From assembly GCF_029626145.1 (NCBI RefSeq), contig NZ_JARUBJ010000002.1, forward strand, positions 4,995,501 to 5,059,500: 64,000 bases of DNA, written 5' to 3'. Below the pieces are notes generated by a model. That model worked only from the letters and a program-made list of their open reading frames with translations. It had not been told where the DNA came from and did no database searches. This DNA comes from Micromonospora sp. WMMD961. GTDB taxonomy: Bacteria; Actinomycetota; Actinomycetes; Mycobacteriales; Micromonosporaceae. Positions 32,201 through 40,495 of this stretch are shown here, one piece after another (position 1 is the first letter of the stretch; every line of letters begins with the position of its first letter). Made by a program: the position numbers and the translations under genes.

Positions 32201-32238
32201 GGCCCGCCGGGGCCAACCGGCGGCCCGCCGGGGCCAAC
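32201..32238. repeat. tandem direct repeat between the catalase operon and the response regulator
   Basis: GGCCCGCCGGGGCCAAC occurs twice, at 32201-32217 and 32222-32238, with a 21-bp period (two helical turns). Each copy contains a short dyad (GGCC...GGCC). The position between divergent genes suggests a pair of regulator binding sites. Confidence 0.5.
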
Positions 32239-32334
32239 TCTCGTCCGCCATGGAACAACCCGTTCGGACAAGCGGCTCACCGCCCGGCCCGTTCAGTCGT
32301 GCATGACTGGTCCTCCTTCGGGTATGGGCCCGGG

Positions 32335-32979
32335 GTGCCCGTCCCGGCCCCCGTCCGCATCGCGGTGATCGACGACCACCGACTATTCGTACGGGGTCTG
32401 GAACTGCTGCTCGCCGCCACCAGCGGCGGCCGTGCCTGTGTTGTGGGATCGACCGGTGACGCTGCCGCTGCCGCCTCTCTCGTCCGGCAATGTGTACCGG
32501 ATCTGGCGCTGGTCGATCTGCACCTGCCGACTCCCGGTGGAGTCCGTGCCATCGCCGCGATCCGTCGAACCACTCCCGGCGTACGGATCGTCGCGATGTC
32601 CGGGCTCGGCGAAACCAACCTCGCTGTCGAGGCGCTGCGGGCGGGTGCGACCGGATACCTACCCAAGAGCGGCGAGCCGGAGGAGTTGCTACCGCCGCTG
32701 CTCTCAGTCCTTGACGGCTGGGCCGTTCTTCCCGCCGAGCTACTCACGGCGCTACTCGCACCCGCAGCCAACCGACTACCCGCCTCGCCCGTACTCGATG
32801 ACCACGAACGCCTACTTCTACAACTCATCGCGAAGGGACACGGCACCGTGCAGATCGCCGACAACCTGCATGTTTCGGAGCGAACGGTCAAGCGGCTCAC
32901 CGCATCACTGCTGCGGAAGCTGCGGGTCGCCAACCGGACCGAAGCCGCCGCACTCGCCGGCAACGCCGGCCTGCTCTAG
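32335..32979 (+). CDS. LuxR/NarL-family response regulator (orphan)
   Basis: A 214-aa regulator with a receiver domain (acidic DD at about 13-14, phospho-Asp61 in LALVDLHLPTPGG, Lys in GYLPKSGEPEE) and a C-terminal LuxR helix-turn-helix (LLQLIAKGHGTVQIADNLH, VSERTVKRLTASLLRKLRV). No histidine kinase is adjacent. It is divergent from the manganese catalase operon, with a tandem repeat between them, so it may control that operon. The start is uncertain: the GTG at 32335 gives a normal N-terminus but has no clear ribosome site. Confidence 0.82.
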   Translation: MPVPAPVRIAVIDDHRLFVRGLELLLAATSGGRACVVGSTGDAAAAASLVRQCVPDLALVDLHLPTPGGVRAIAAIRRTTPGVRIVAMSGLGETNLAVEALRAGATGYLPKSGEPEELLPPLLSVLDGWAVLPAELLTALLAPAANRLPASPVLDDHERLLLQLIAKGHGTVQIADNLHVSERTVKRLTASLLRKLRVANRTEAAALAGNAGLL

Positions 32980-33016
32980 TCTGCCGAGCCGGCGACCGTG
33001 GAAATGGTCCGCCTCG

Positions 33017-33232
33017 CTACCTCAACGCCGCAAACCTCGGCCAGATGCGCGCGTAGACCGGCTCCCCGTAGTCCGCGCTGAAGGCGATCGTCAGCATGCC
33101 GACGGTCATGGCGGCGGCGATCGCGAGTGGAGACGGCCCGCGCACCGCCGATGCCGCCAGCGACAGGACCACCGCGCCGATCGGCAACCGCCACAGCATC
33201 GCCCGGAACACCACCAGCATCGCCCGGAACAC
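33017..33232 (-). CDS. small hydrophobic protein or membrane-protein relic
   Basis: A 71-aa frame with one or two hydrophobic segments (LPIGAVVLSLAASAVRGPS and LAIAAAMTVGMLTIAF), ending DYGEPVYARIWPRFAALR. Its N-terminal codons include a 21-bp direct repeat (CAGCATCGCCCGGAACACC on the plus strand, near 33194 and 33215), which duplicates FRAMLVV/FRAMLW. No family is recognised. It could be the remaining tail of a larger membrane protein. Confidence 0.35.
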   Translation of the reverse strand: MFRAMLVVFRAMLWRLPIGAVVLSLAASAVRGPSPLAIAAAMTVGMLTIAFSADYGEPVYARIWPRFAALR

Positions 33233-33299
33233 CGCCGGCGCGTACCCGGCGCGTCCGAGGAGGAAACACCACCGGCCCAGCGACCACGTGGGCCAGCTC

Positions 33300-33600
33300 C
33301 GTGTGGTTGGTCTCGCCGGGCGGGGTTTCCGGTGACTATGGCACCGGCGGCGGCGATCAGCGTGCGGTTCTCCCGCCGCAGTCGGGCCAGCTCCGTCCGC
33401 TCATCACTGGTCAACCCGTCCGACCGGTTCCCGACACCGAGTTCGGCCCGCTTAACCCACTGCCGCACCGCCGTCTCGGTCAGATCGAAATCCCTCGCCA
33501 CCTGCCCAACCGTGCGGTCCCCGCGCTGACACACCTCGACAATCTCGGCCTCGAACTCGGGCAGGAACGCCCGCCGAGGCCTCGATCACTTCTTACCCAC
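33300..33600 (-). mobile_element. IS3-family OrfA remnant with a stop codon
   Basis: The minus strand gives the OrfA helix-turn-helix protein of IS3 elements: SRPRRAFLPEFEAEIVEVC, QRGDRTVGQVARDFDLTET, AVRQWVKRAELGVGNRSDG, LTSDERTELARLRRENRTL. The apparent start GTG at 33600 is followed four codons later by TGA (33588-33586), where an Arg codon (CGA) would be expected, and the end is truncated after the leucine-zipper region. The OrfB integrase is absent. It is a dead fragment. Confidence 0.8.
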
Positions 33601-33606
33601 GTCCTC

Positions 33607-35076
33607 CCTAATGCTGGCCATCCTCCCGGAGAACCCAGGTCTCCTGATCTTGGATGTCCCTCAAACCGGGTTAGGTCCAGACCTTGTCGGGCGGGGCGGT
33701 GGCGGGCTTCGCACCTACCAGCGGGACCAGCGCTCATCAGCGCCAGGATGAGGTTCGGACGAGGCCTTTGACCCCTTCGAACCAGGGCGGCAGCCAGCTG
33801 CCCGGGCTGGCTCCACGGCAGGGATGACATGCTGACGATTCGCCCCAAAAGCGGTGTCGGCGCCCCTCTTCGGATATCGGCGGCGAGGCGTCGCCTGCCG
33901 GAATGATGCAAGTGAATCTGCGGGGCAAGCTTCCCACTAACGGTGAGACGAGGTGATTCGTCACGATGATGTGATCGGTTTGGAGGAAAGACGTCCGGTC
34001 GCGGCATGGGTCCGGCGTGTCGATCAGCGTGCCTCGGCCGAGCAGTGCGGGTTCGGCGGGTCGGGTGCCGGGTGGCTGTCCTCGGCCGGCCCCGGGTGGC
34101 GTCATTGGCTTGCCCGGCACGACGACGAGTCTGACGTTGCGCCGTATGCGGCCGTCGTCCCTGGCGCGGTAGGTCCGCGCGAGGACGGCGCTCTCGACTC
34201 GGCGATCATGGCGGTAAGTTCGTCTTCGGTGAGCCAGGCCGCGGCTTCGCGGTGGACCATGTCGTCGCGGTGGGGCCGGCGTGCTCGTGGGGCGAGGTAG
34301 CGGACGAAGTCGCCGATCAGTGATATCGGGCCAGGTGAAGAACTGGCGCGATCGGGTGCGCAGCCTTTCGAGCGTTGACCCTGCTGCTTTACACCGGTTG
34401 CTGGTGCTGATTTGCGGCTGAATTGCCTCCGTGTGCGGAGAGCCAGACGCTGATGGTTTGGCACCTGTTAGGCGTCCGCGTACCGGTGTCTGATTCAAGC
34501 GCGTTGCGCTCCTCGCCGCGCAGACACTCGGCCTGAATGAGGCGTCGCGCCGGGCGGAACCGCCATCGCGGCCCGCACGGACCGTGCGACACCGATGCTC
34601 CTCTTGCGCGCCGCGGGCGCCGCTCGCGCCGTAGCGGGTGCCCATTCCTCCGCTTGCTGTCACGCGGGTCCTTCCGTTCCACGCCGTGCTGGCGGGCCCG
34701 AACTCCGAGTCCCAGGTGGGTGCCACGACCGGACGGCACGGCGTCGGCTCGGGCCGAACGAATCCTCGTGCAGTTCGGCTCGCGTCGGAGCCAGGGCCGC
34801 GCGGATCGCGACGTGCCAGGGCCCTCGACGACGCGGCCCGGGCCGCCGGCCATGGGGGACTGGGATGCCACGCAAGGTGCCTGCCGTCTACCCCGGACCC
34901 CAGTTCCGGTCGACCTACCACAAGCTGAACCGTCACACGCGTGGAGGCGGTGTGCGGGCCTGAACCAGGCACAGGCGACCAACGTCCGGCCCGACCTCCC
35001 GTTCCTACCCGGTCGGTGCATTGCGGTTGGTATGTTCCTATACGTCCTGAAAGTACGAAAAGCTTGGAGATTATCC
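33607..35076. other. 1.5-kb stretch without a convincing gene
   Basis: Several overlapping open frames exist on both strands, but none has a start, codon bias and domain together. The most coding-like pieces are on the minus strand near 34230-34340 (IGDFVRYLAPRARRPHRDD, HREAAAWLTEDELTAMIAE) and a 32-aa plus-strand ORF at 34864-34962 (MPRKVPAVYPGPQFRSTYH). It is probably decayed DNA left of the second DUF4331 gene, whose ribosome site (TTGGAGA) is at about 35064-35070. Confidence 0.35.
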
Positions 35077-36099
35077 ATGTCGCACCACCTCGATACCCCC
35101 CTGGCTGCCCAGGGCGGCCAGCTCTACATCGACGACCTCTACGTTTTTCAGGGCGAGCACGGCACGGTGTTCGTGATGGATGTCAACAGCTCGGTGACGA
35201 AGGCCGACATCAAGCGCGGCTTTCACCACGAGGGGCGCTACGAGTTCAAGATTCACTTCGGCGGTGCGGATATGGAGGAGCTGACCTTCCGGGTGACCTT
35301 CGGCGAGCCGGACGGCGACGGCAAGCAGTCACTGATGCTGCACGCACTGACCGGCGCAGACGCACGCGACGACGGTGCCACCGGCACGCTGCTCATCCAG
35401 GGACGGACCGGCGAGACGACCGACGGCGCCAACATGCGGATCTGGGCCGGGCGGATCACCGACCCGTTCTATGTCGACTTGGACGAGCTCGCCACTATCA
35501 ACGGCGCCGTCAAGGACGGCGCGAAGGTGGACCGCTCGGCGTGGAGCGTCGACCAGGCCAAGAACAGCTTCGCGGGCACCACCGTCGAGTCGATCGTCCT
35601 TGAGGTCAACCGGGACGAGCCCCTGGTGCCCGACGACACCCGGATCGGCGTGTGGTGTCGCACCATGCTGGCTACTGACGCAGGTGGTTGGCGACAGATC
35701 AACCGCGCCGGGCACCCGATGATGTGGCCCATCTTCTGGCCGCACGACACCGACTTCTCCGACCCCGCCAACGTCCGCCACCCCAGCAAGGACCTCACCG
35801 AGGATGGCGAGGAGATCGCCACCGCGGTCGCGGGCGTCGTCGCCGCCAACGGCACCGCCCTAGATCCCCAGGCATACGGGTGGAGCGTAGCGCGGCAGCT
35901 CTACCCCGACATGCTCACCTATCAGACCGGCACGGCCGCGAACTATGGCTTCGCGATCCGCAACGGCCGCGCCATGGCCGACAACGCACCCGAGGTGATG
36001 TTCTCCCTGGTGCTGAACACCGGCACCACCTCCGGCCTCACCAGGGACATCACCAAGGCCGCCCGCGCCGACACATTCCCGTACGTGGTGCCTGCCTGA
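35077..36099 (+). CDS. DUF4331-family protein (second copy)
   Basis: A 340-aa paralogue of the protein at 23676. Both begin MSHHLD, share DLYVFQGEHGTVFVM, FHHEGRYEFKI, LATDAGGWRQINRAGHPM, and near the C-terminus the block MADNAPEVMFSLVLN followed by TSGLTRD and a C-terminal FPYV. Function unknown; cytoplasmic. The ATG at 35077 has GGAGA seven bases upstream. In contrast to the first copy, it is followed by an LtrA-type membrane protein rather than by a hydrolase or metal-transporter gene. Confidence 0.87.
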   Translation: MSHHLDTPLAAQGGQLYIDDLYVFQGEHGTVFVMDVNSSVTKADIKRGFHHEGRYEFKIHFGGADMEELTFRVTFGEPDGDGKQSLMLHALTGADARDDGATGTLLIQGRTGETTDGANMRIWAGRITDPFYVDLDELATINGAVKDGAKVDRSAWSVDQAKNSFAGTTVESIVLEVNRDEPLVPDDTRIGVWCRTMLATDAGGWRQINRAGHPMMWPIFWPHDTDFSDPANVRHPSKDLTEDGEEIATAVAGVVAANGTALDPQAYGWSVARQLYPDMLTYQTGTAANYGFAIRNGRAMADNAPEVMFSLVLNTGTTSGLTRDITKAARADTFPYVVPA

Positions 36100-36205
36100 C
36101 CAGCCGCGCGCTCATCACTGCAATCACCCAAGACTGGTCTGCACACGGAGGGCCCGCGTCGCCCGCAGAATCGGCTCGTAGCCGCCGCCGCGCAAGGTGG
36201 TTCGG

Positions 36206-37402
36206 ATGACGGATGAACAGGCGGCGTACCGCCCGTTGCTGCGCCGACGAGAGGATTCCAAGCAGCCCGCTTTCCTTGAGCTCTTCTTCGACCTGGTCTA
36301 CGTCCTCACCCTGACGCAGCTCACACACCTCCTCATCGACCACCTCGGTTGGGCTGGTGCGTTCGAGGCGTTTGTGTTGCTGCTGGCGTTGTGGTGGGTC
36401 TGGGTCCTGACCGCATGGATGACCGACCAGTTCGACCCGCAGCATCCGGTCGTGCAGGGCTACGTCATCCTGGTCATGATGGCCATCCTGGTGATGGCGA
36501 TCCTGGTGCCCCGAGGGCTCAGCGGACACAGCACCGCCTTCGCTGGCTTCTACGTCGCCATCAACCTGGGCCGTTGCTTGTTCGTGCTGCTCGGCGCGCG
36601 GGGCACCTTGCTGCCCCAGCGCGCCCTGCGGGCCGGATTCTGGCTCGCGGTGTCACTGATCTTCTGGATCGCAAGCGCGTTCACCGAGGGTTGGCGGCGC
36701 GGAGTGCTGTGGCTGATGGCCCTGGCCGTGGACTATCTGTCGGCGGCGCTGCGCTGGCCGACGCCGAAGCTCGGCAGGGCCCCCGGATGGGAGCTGGCGA
36801 TCGCCGAAACCCACCTCGCCGAACGGTACCGACAGGTCATCATCGTCGCCCTCGGCGAGATCGTCCTCATCATGGGCATCACCTTCGCCAACACCGACAA
36901 CGCGCAGTTCACGTTCGGTCGCACCGTCGTGCTCCTGCTATCCCTCATCAGCACCGCCCTGATGTGGCGGCTCTACATCTACCGTGCCGGCCAGCAACTC
37001 GCGCCGGCCATCGCGGTCTCCCCGCACCCGCACCGGCTCAGCCAATGGGCGTCATACCTGCACCTGGTGATGATCGCCGGAATCCTGCTAACCGCTGTGG
37101 GCTTCACCCTCATCATCGAACACCCGACCACCGATCCGCCGCCGGCCTGGATCGCCGGGATCGCCGGAGGCCCGGCGCTTTTCCTGGCCGGCCGGGCCGG
37201 CTTCGAGTACCTGATCTTCGGGCGGGTGACGCTTCCCCGGCTGGTCGGAATCGTCACTCTAGGGGGCATCGGCTCGCTGGTGGTCCACTTGCGCCCGGAG
37301 ATCACCTCGGCCGCCGCGACTCTCGTACTGGCCGCCGTCGCCGCCCTGGACGCGGTTCGTGGCCATCGGCGAGGTCGGGAACCGGCAAGACCACCCACCT
37401 GA
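36206..37402 (+). CDS. LtrA (low-temperature-requirement A) family membrane protein
   Basis: A protein of about 398 aa with the LtrA signature FLELFFDLVYVLTLTQLTH at the N-terminus and AETHLAERYRQVIIVALGE in the middle, with eight or more hydrophobic helices. The family is found in cell envelopes; its function is unclear. The ATG at 36206 is chosen because AAGG lies eight bases upstream; an in-frame GTG at 36197 is possible. It is 106 bp downstream of the DUF4331 gene on the same strand. A second LtrA gene is at 58895 in the conserved half of the window. Confidence 0.88.
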   Translation: MTDEQAAYRPLLRRREDSKQPAFLELFFDLVYVLTLTQLTHLLIDHLGWAGAFEAFVLLLALWWVWVLTAWMTDQFDPQHPVVQGYVILVMMAILVMAILVPRGLSGHSTAFAGFYVAINLGRCLFVLLGARGTLLPQRALRAGFWLAVSLIFWIASAFTEGWRRGVLWLMALAVDYLSAALRWPTPKLGRAPGWELAIAETHLAERYRQVIIVALGEIVLIMGITFANTDNAQFTFGRTVVLLLSLISTALMWRLYIYRAGQQLAPAIAVSPHPHRLSQWASYLHLVMIAGILLTAVGFTLIIEHPTTDPPPAWIAGIAGGPALFLAGRAGFEYLIFGRVTLPRLVGIVTLGGIGSLVVHLRPEITSAAATLVLAAVAALDAVRGHRRGREPARPPT

Positions 37403-37419
37403 GCGGAACTGGTGGCCCG

Positions 37420-37620
37420 TACGCAGAGTCAACCCGGCGGGATCCGGCATCCACACGTGCTTCTCGAGGGCGTCGATCACACCGTGGAGTAGGTCGGCGG
37501 ACGAGGGATCCCCGGCGTCGGCGGTACCGTGCACCATCGGCCCGGTCGAGGCGCGGCGCGGATCCGGTTAGAGATGGTCTCGATGACCAACGGTGTCACC
37601 GTTGGTCGTCGGGAATTCGG
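37420..37620 (-). pseudogene. Dps-like ferritin fragment
   Basis: The minus strand reads DAGDPSSADLLHGVIDALE and KHVWMPDPAG, similar to the C-terminal helix of Dps proteins (DPTSxDLL...ELEKxxWM). Just upstream, in another frame, TISNRIRAAP resembles the preceding Dps block. No start or metal-site His/Glu helix remains, and one frameshift is needed. This is a weak relic at the 3' side of the LtrA gene. Confidence 0.4.
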
Positions 37621-37694
37621 CCAGTGTCGTCGTGTCCGCCACTGTGCCGGACTGGCCGGTTCGGCACGCCCGCAGCCGCTCGGTCACGTCACCG

Positions 37695-38657
37695 TCATCG
37701 GCCCGCGTGTGACGCGGGTGTGGAGACGATCACAACGGACACAAGCGCAAGCGCCGTGCCAGCGATCATCGTGTAGCGGATCACCGCACCCGGCTGCGGG
37801 AGGAACAGATCCAGCGCGAGCGACACCAGGAGCTGTCCTGCTGTCGTACCCACGCCCAGCATCAGCACTCCAGTTCTTCTGACAAGCTGGCTGGTCGCGG
37901 CAATGAAGAGCAGCGATGTGAGTCCCCCCGCATACAGCCACCCTTCTGTTGGGAATCGGGGAATTGCGCCTGCGGCAACCAGACGTATCGCGGCAAGCGT
38001 GCCGGTGACGATGGCGCCTCCAAGGAAATTTACGAATGTGGAGGTGATGACCGAATTGGCGGCCACACGCACGCGGCCGTTCACCGCTTGCTGCCAGCCG
38101 ATGCAGAGGCCACCGAGCAGCGGAACAGCCAGTGCGACAACGGGGAATCCGCCGGTGAGATCCGCAGAAACCGACCAGCCGACAGCTACCAGGCCGAGCG
38201 CGGCTCCGGCAAGTCGACGGACGGTCAACGAGTGTTTACCGGAAGGGCCGATGCCGAGGCGGTCGACGAAGAGGCCACCGACGGTCTGACCGGCAACAGT
38301 CGAGGTGCTGAATACCGCGGTGCCTAGGAGTGCGGCGACGAGTCCTTGGCCGATCACGAAAACGGATCCCACGGCACCACCGAAGAGAATCCAGCGCGGA
38401 AGAGCCGCCGCTTTCACATCGGCCCGGACGGCACGCAAACCTGCGCGCCCACTGCCGCTCACAAGCATGGCGATCATGGTCAGAGTCAGACCGATGAGGA
38501 AAATGACGGCAGCTGCGAGAAACCCGTCTCCGAGGCGGCTACCCAACTGGCCATTGATCCGAGTCTGAAGGGCGAGGATTCCGCCCAGCATGATGAGCGC
38601 CACCATGCTGGCTGCGGTGGAGGCTGCTCCGCCTCGGCTGTCGCTAGCTCTTCGCAT
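37695..38657 (-). CDS. DMT-superfamily transporter (DUF606/EamA-like)
   Basis: A 320-aa protein made of two repeated five-helix halves, as in bacterial DUF606 proteins: LIMLGGILALQTRINGQLG in the first half and ALAVPLLGGLCIGWQQAVN followed by GRVRVAANSVITSTFVN in the second. It is a cytoplasmic-membrane transporter with unknown substrate. The ATG at 38657 (MRRASDSRGG) is favoured over an upstream GTG because the hydrophobic domain starts soon after. It stands alone between intergenic stretches. Confidence 0.82.
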   Translation of the reverse strand: MRRASDSRGGAASTAASMVALIMLGGILALQTRINGQLGSRLGDGFLAAAVIFLIGLTLTMIAMLVSGSGRAGLRAVRADVKAAALPRWILFGGAVGSVFVIGQGLVAALLGTAVFSTSTVAGQTVGGLFVDRLGIGPSGKHSLTVRRLAGAALGLVAVGWSVSADLTGGFPVVALAVPLLGGLCIGWQQAVNGRVRVAANSVITSTFVNFLGGAIVTGTLAAIRLVAAGAIPRFPTEGWLYAGGLTSLLFIAATSQLVRRTGVLMLGVGTTAGQLLVSLALDLFLPQPGAVIRYTMIAGTALALVSVVIVSTPASHAGR

Positions 38658-39030
38658 GAGGCGACAGTATGAGTTTGTCCGGCTCGACCCCAGGTCGCAG
38701 TATTCCTGGGTGCAGCTCACCTAGGCAAGCAGCGCCGCTATCGCGGCCGTGTGTCTACGCAAGAAATTCAGAACCGGTAAACGCATAGGCGGTGGGCGCA
38801 ACAGCTTCGTTAAGCAGCTAGGGGATTGGTTATGACCTGCCTCCGCAAACGCCCGCAACTATTCGTTGAGGTGCTTGTGTTTCGGCGGTCGGCCTTCGCC
38901 CTTAGGCCGCCGGGTGGGAGTGGCGCACCCAGGTTAATCTCGCTCTGCCAGCCGGCCTCGGCGCCGGCGAACCTGGCAGCATGACCTTGCAAGCACCCTC
39001 CGCCCCCCGGCCACCCGCCCAGCGGTCGTC
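38658..39030. other. 373-bp intergenic region
   Basis: No gene or repeat that I can support. It must contain the divergent promoters of the DMT and MFS transporters. An ATG at 38981 starts an MFS-like leader (MTLQAPSAPRPPAQRSS) that is out of frame with the MFS gene. Confidence 0.4.
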
Positions 39031-40419
39031 ATGCCAGGGCTGCTAGCGCTGCTTCTGCTCTGTGCCGTCCAGTTTATGGATGCGCTCGACCTTTCGGTTG
39101 TCGGCATCGCGCTTCCCGCCATCCAGCACAACTTCTCCCTGTCCGAAGGCACCCTGCAGTGGGTCGTCTCCGCGTACGTGCTCGGCTACGGCGGTTTCCT
39201 GCTGCTCGGCGGGCGGACCGCCGACATTGTCGGTCGCCGCCGGATGCTGATCATCTCGGTCGGGGTCTTCCTGGCAATCACCGTCGCCATCGTCGCCGCG
39301 CCCAACGCGGGTACGTTGCTCACCCTGCGGTTCCTCAAGGGAGTCGCTGCGGGCTTCTCCGCCCCGGCCGCACTCGCGCTCATCACCTCGCTCTGGCCCG
39401 AGGGCCACGCGCGCTCGCGGGCGTTGGGCATCTTCGGGGCGACCAACGCCATCGGCTACTGCGTCGGCGTCGTCGTGGGTGGCCTGCTGACCGCGATCGA
39501 CTGGCGACTCGTATTCGTCGTACCGCTACCCGTCGCGATCTTCATCCTTCTGGCGGCTCCGATGGTCCTGCCGCGTGATCGACGCGACAACGGCCCCCGT
39601 CGCCAGCTGGACATCCCGGGCGCGGCGGTGTCCACGGTGGGTCTCTCCGCACTCGTGTACGCCGTGACCGTCGGCCCGGAGGCGGGCTGGACCGCTTCAC
39701 GTACGGTGCTGTTCTTCGCCCTCGCGGCCATTGCGCTCCTCGCCTTCCCGCTGGTGGAACGCCGCCAGACGTCCCCGTTGCTCGACCTCAGCCTGCTCCG
39801 CGGACACCTCGTTCGAAGCGGGAACATCACCGGCTTCACGCTGAACGGTGCGTATGTCGCGTTCCAGTTCCTGGTGACGCTGTACCTCCAGGAGTCGCTC
39901 GGCTGGAGCCCGTTCGCCACCGCGCTGGCCTTCCTGCCACCGGGGATCATCCTCGCCGTGGTCGCCCCGTTGGCCGGCCGGATGAACCACCGGATCGGGA
40001 CGCCGCGCCTGCTGGTCTTCGGCCTGGTGACGCTGACCGCGGCGTACGCCCTCTTCACGCGCATCGGGCCGGACAGTCACTACATGACCGCGCTCCTGCC
40101 GACGATGGTCCTCATCGGTGTCGCTGCGGGTGTCCTCTTCACCACCGCCAACATCGCCGGCGTGTCCGGAGTGCCGGAGAAGGACCTCGGCGCGGCAGGT
40201 GGCTTGTTCGCGACCTCCTTCCAGGTCGGTGGCGCGATCGTGCTGGCGCTGACCACGGCTGTCGTCGCCGCCCACCACGGTGCGGGTCATGACGCGGCCC
40301 AACTGGTGAATTCTTACCGGCAGGGCGCCATCTTCATCGCAGTGCTCGTCGCCCTCTGCTGCCTCTACGCGTTTGGCGAAGCGGTGATGATCCGTCGACG
40401 GCGCACCTCGATGCGCTGA
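39031..40419 (+). CDS. MFS transporter, DHA2-type (14 TM) drug efflux
   Basis: A 462-aa major-facilitator protein with the helix-1 block LCAVQFMDALDLSVVGIAL, motif A LGGRTADIVGRRRMLI, and motif C region GVVVGGLLTAIDWRLVFVV, plus the extra helices of the 14-TM DHA2 branch. It is a proton-driven exporter of drugs or secondary metabolites in the cytoplasmic membrane. The frame starts at ATG 39031 directly before helix 1 with no ribosome site. An out-of-frame ATG at 38981 gives a better leader, so the true N-terminus may be lost through a frameshift. The regulator at 40496 follows. Confidence 0.85.
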   Translation: MPGLLALLLLCAVQFMDALDLSVVGIALPAIQHNFSLSEGTLQWVVSAYVLGYGGFLLLGGRTADIVGRRRMLIISVGVFLAITVAIVAAPNAGTLLTLRFLKGVAAGFSAPAALALITSLWPEGHARSRALGIFGATNAIGYCVGVVVGGLLTAIDWRLVFVVPLPVAIFILLAAPMVLPRDRRDNGPRRQLDIPGAAVSTVGLSALVYAVTVGPEAGWTASRTVLFFALAAIALLAFPLVERRQTSPLLDLSLLRGHLVRSGNITGFTLNGAYVAFQFLVTLYLQESLGWSPFATALAFLPPGIILAVVAPLAGRMNHRIGTPRLLVFGLVTLTAAYALFTRIGPDSHYMTALLPTMVLIGVAAGVLFTTANIAGVSGVPEKDLGAAGGLFATSFQVGGAIVLALTTAVVAAHHGAGHDAAQLVNSYRQGAIFIAVLVALCCLYAFGEAVMIRRRRTSMR

Positions 40420-40495
40420 TACCCGGCGAGACAGTGTCCACGGCAGCGGACCTGTCTCGACGGCGTTCGTATCGCACCCGAGGGAGAATGAAGGG

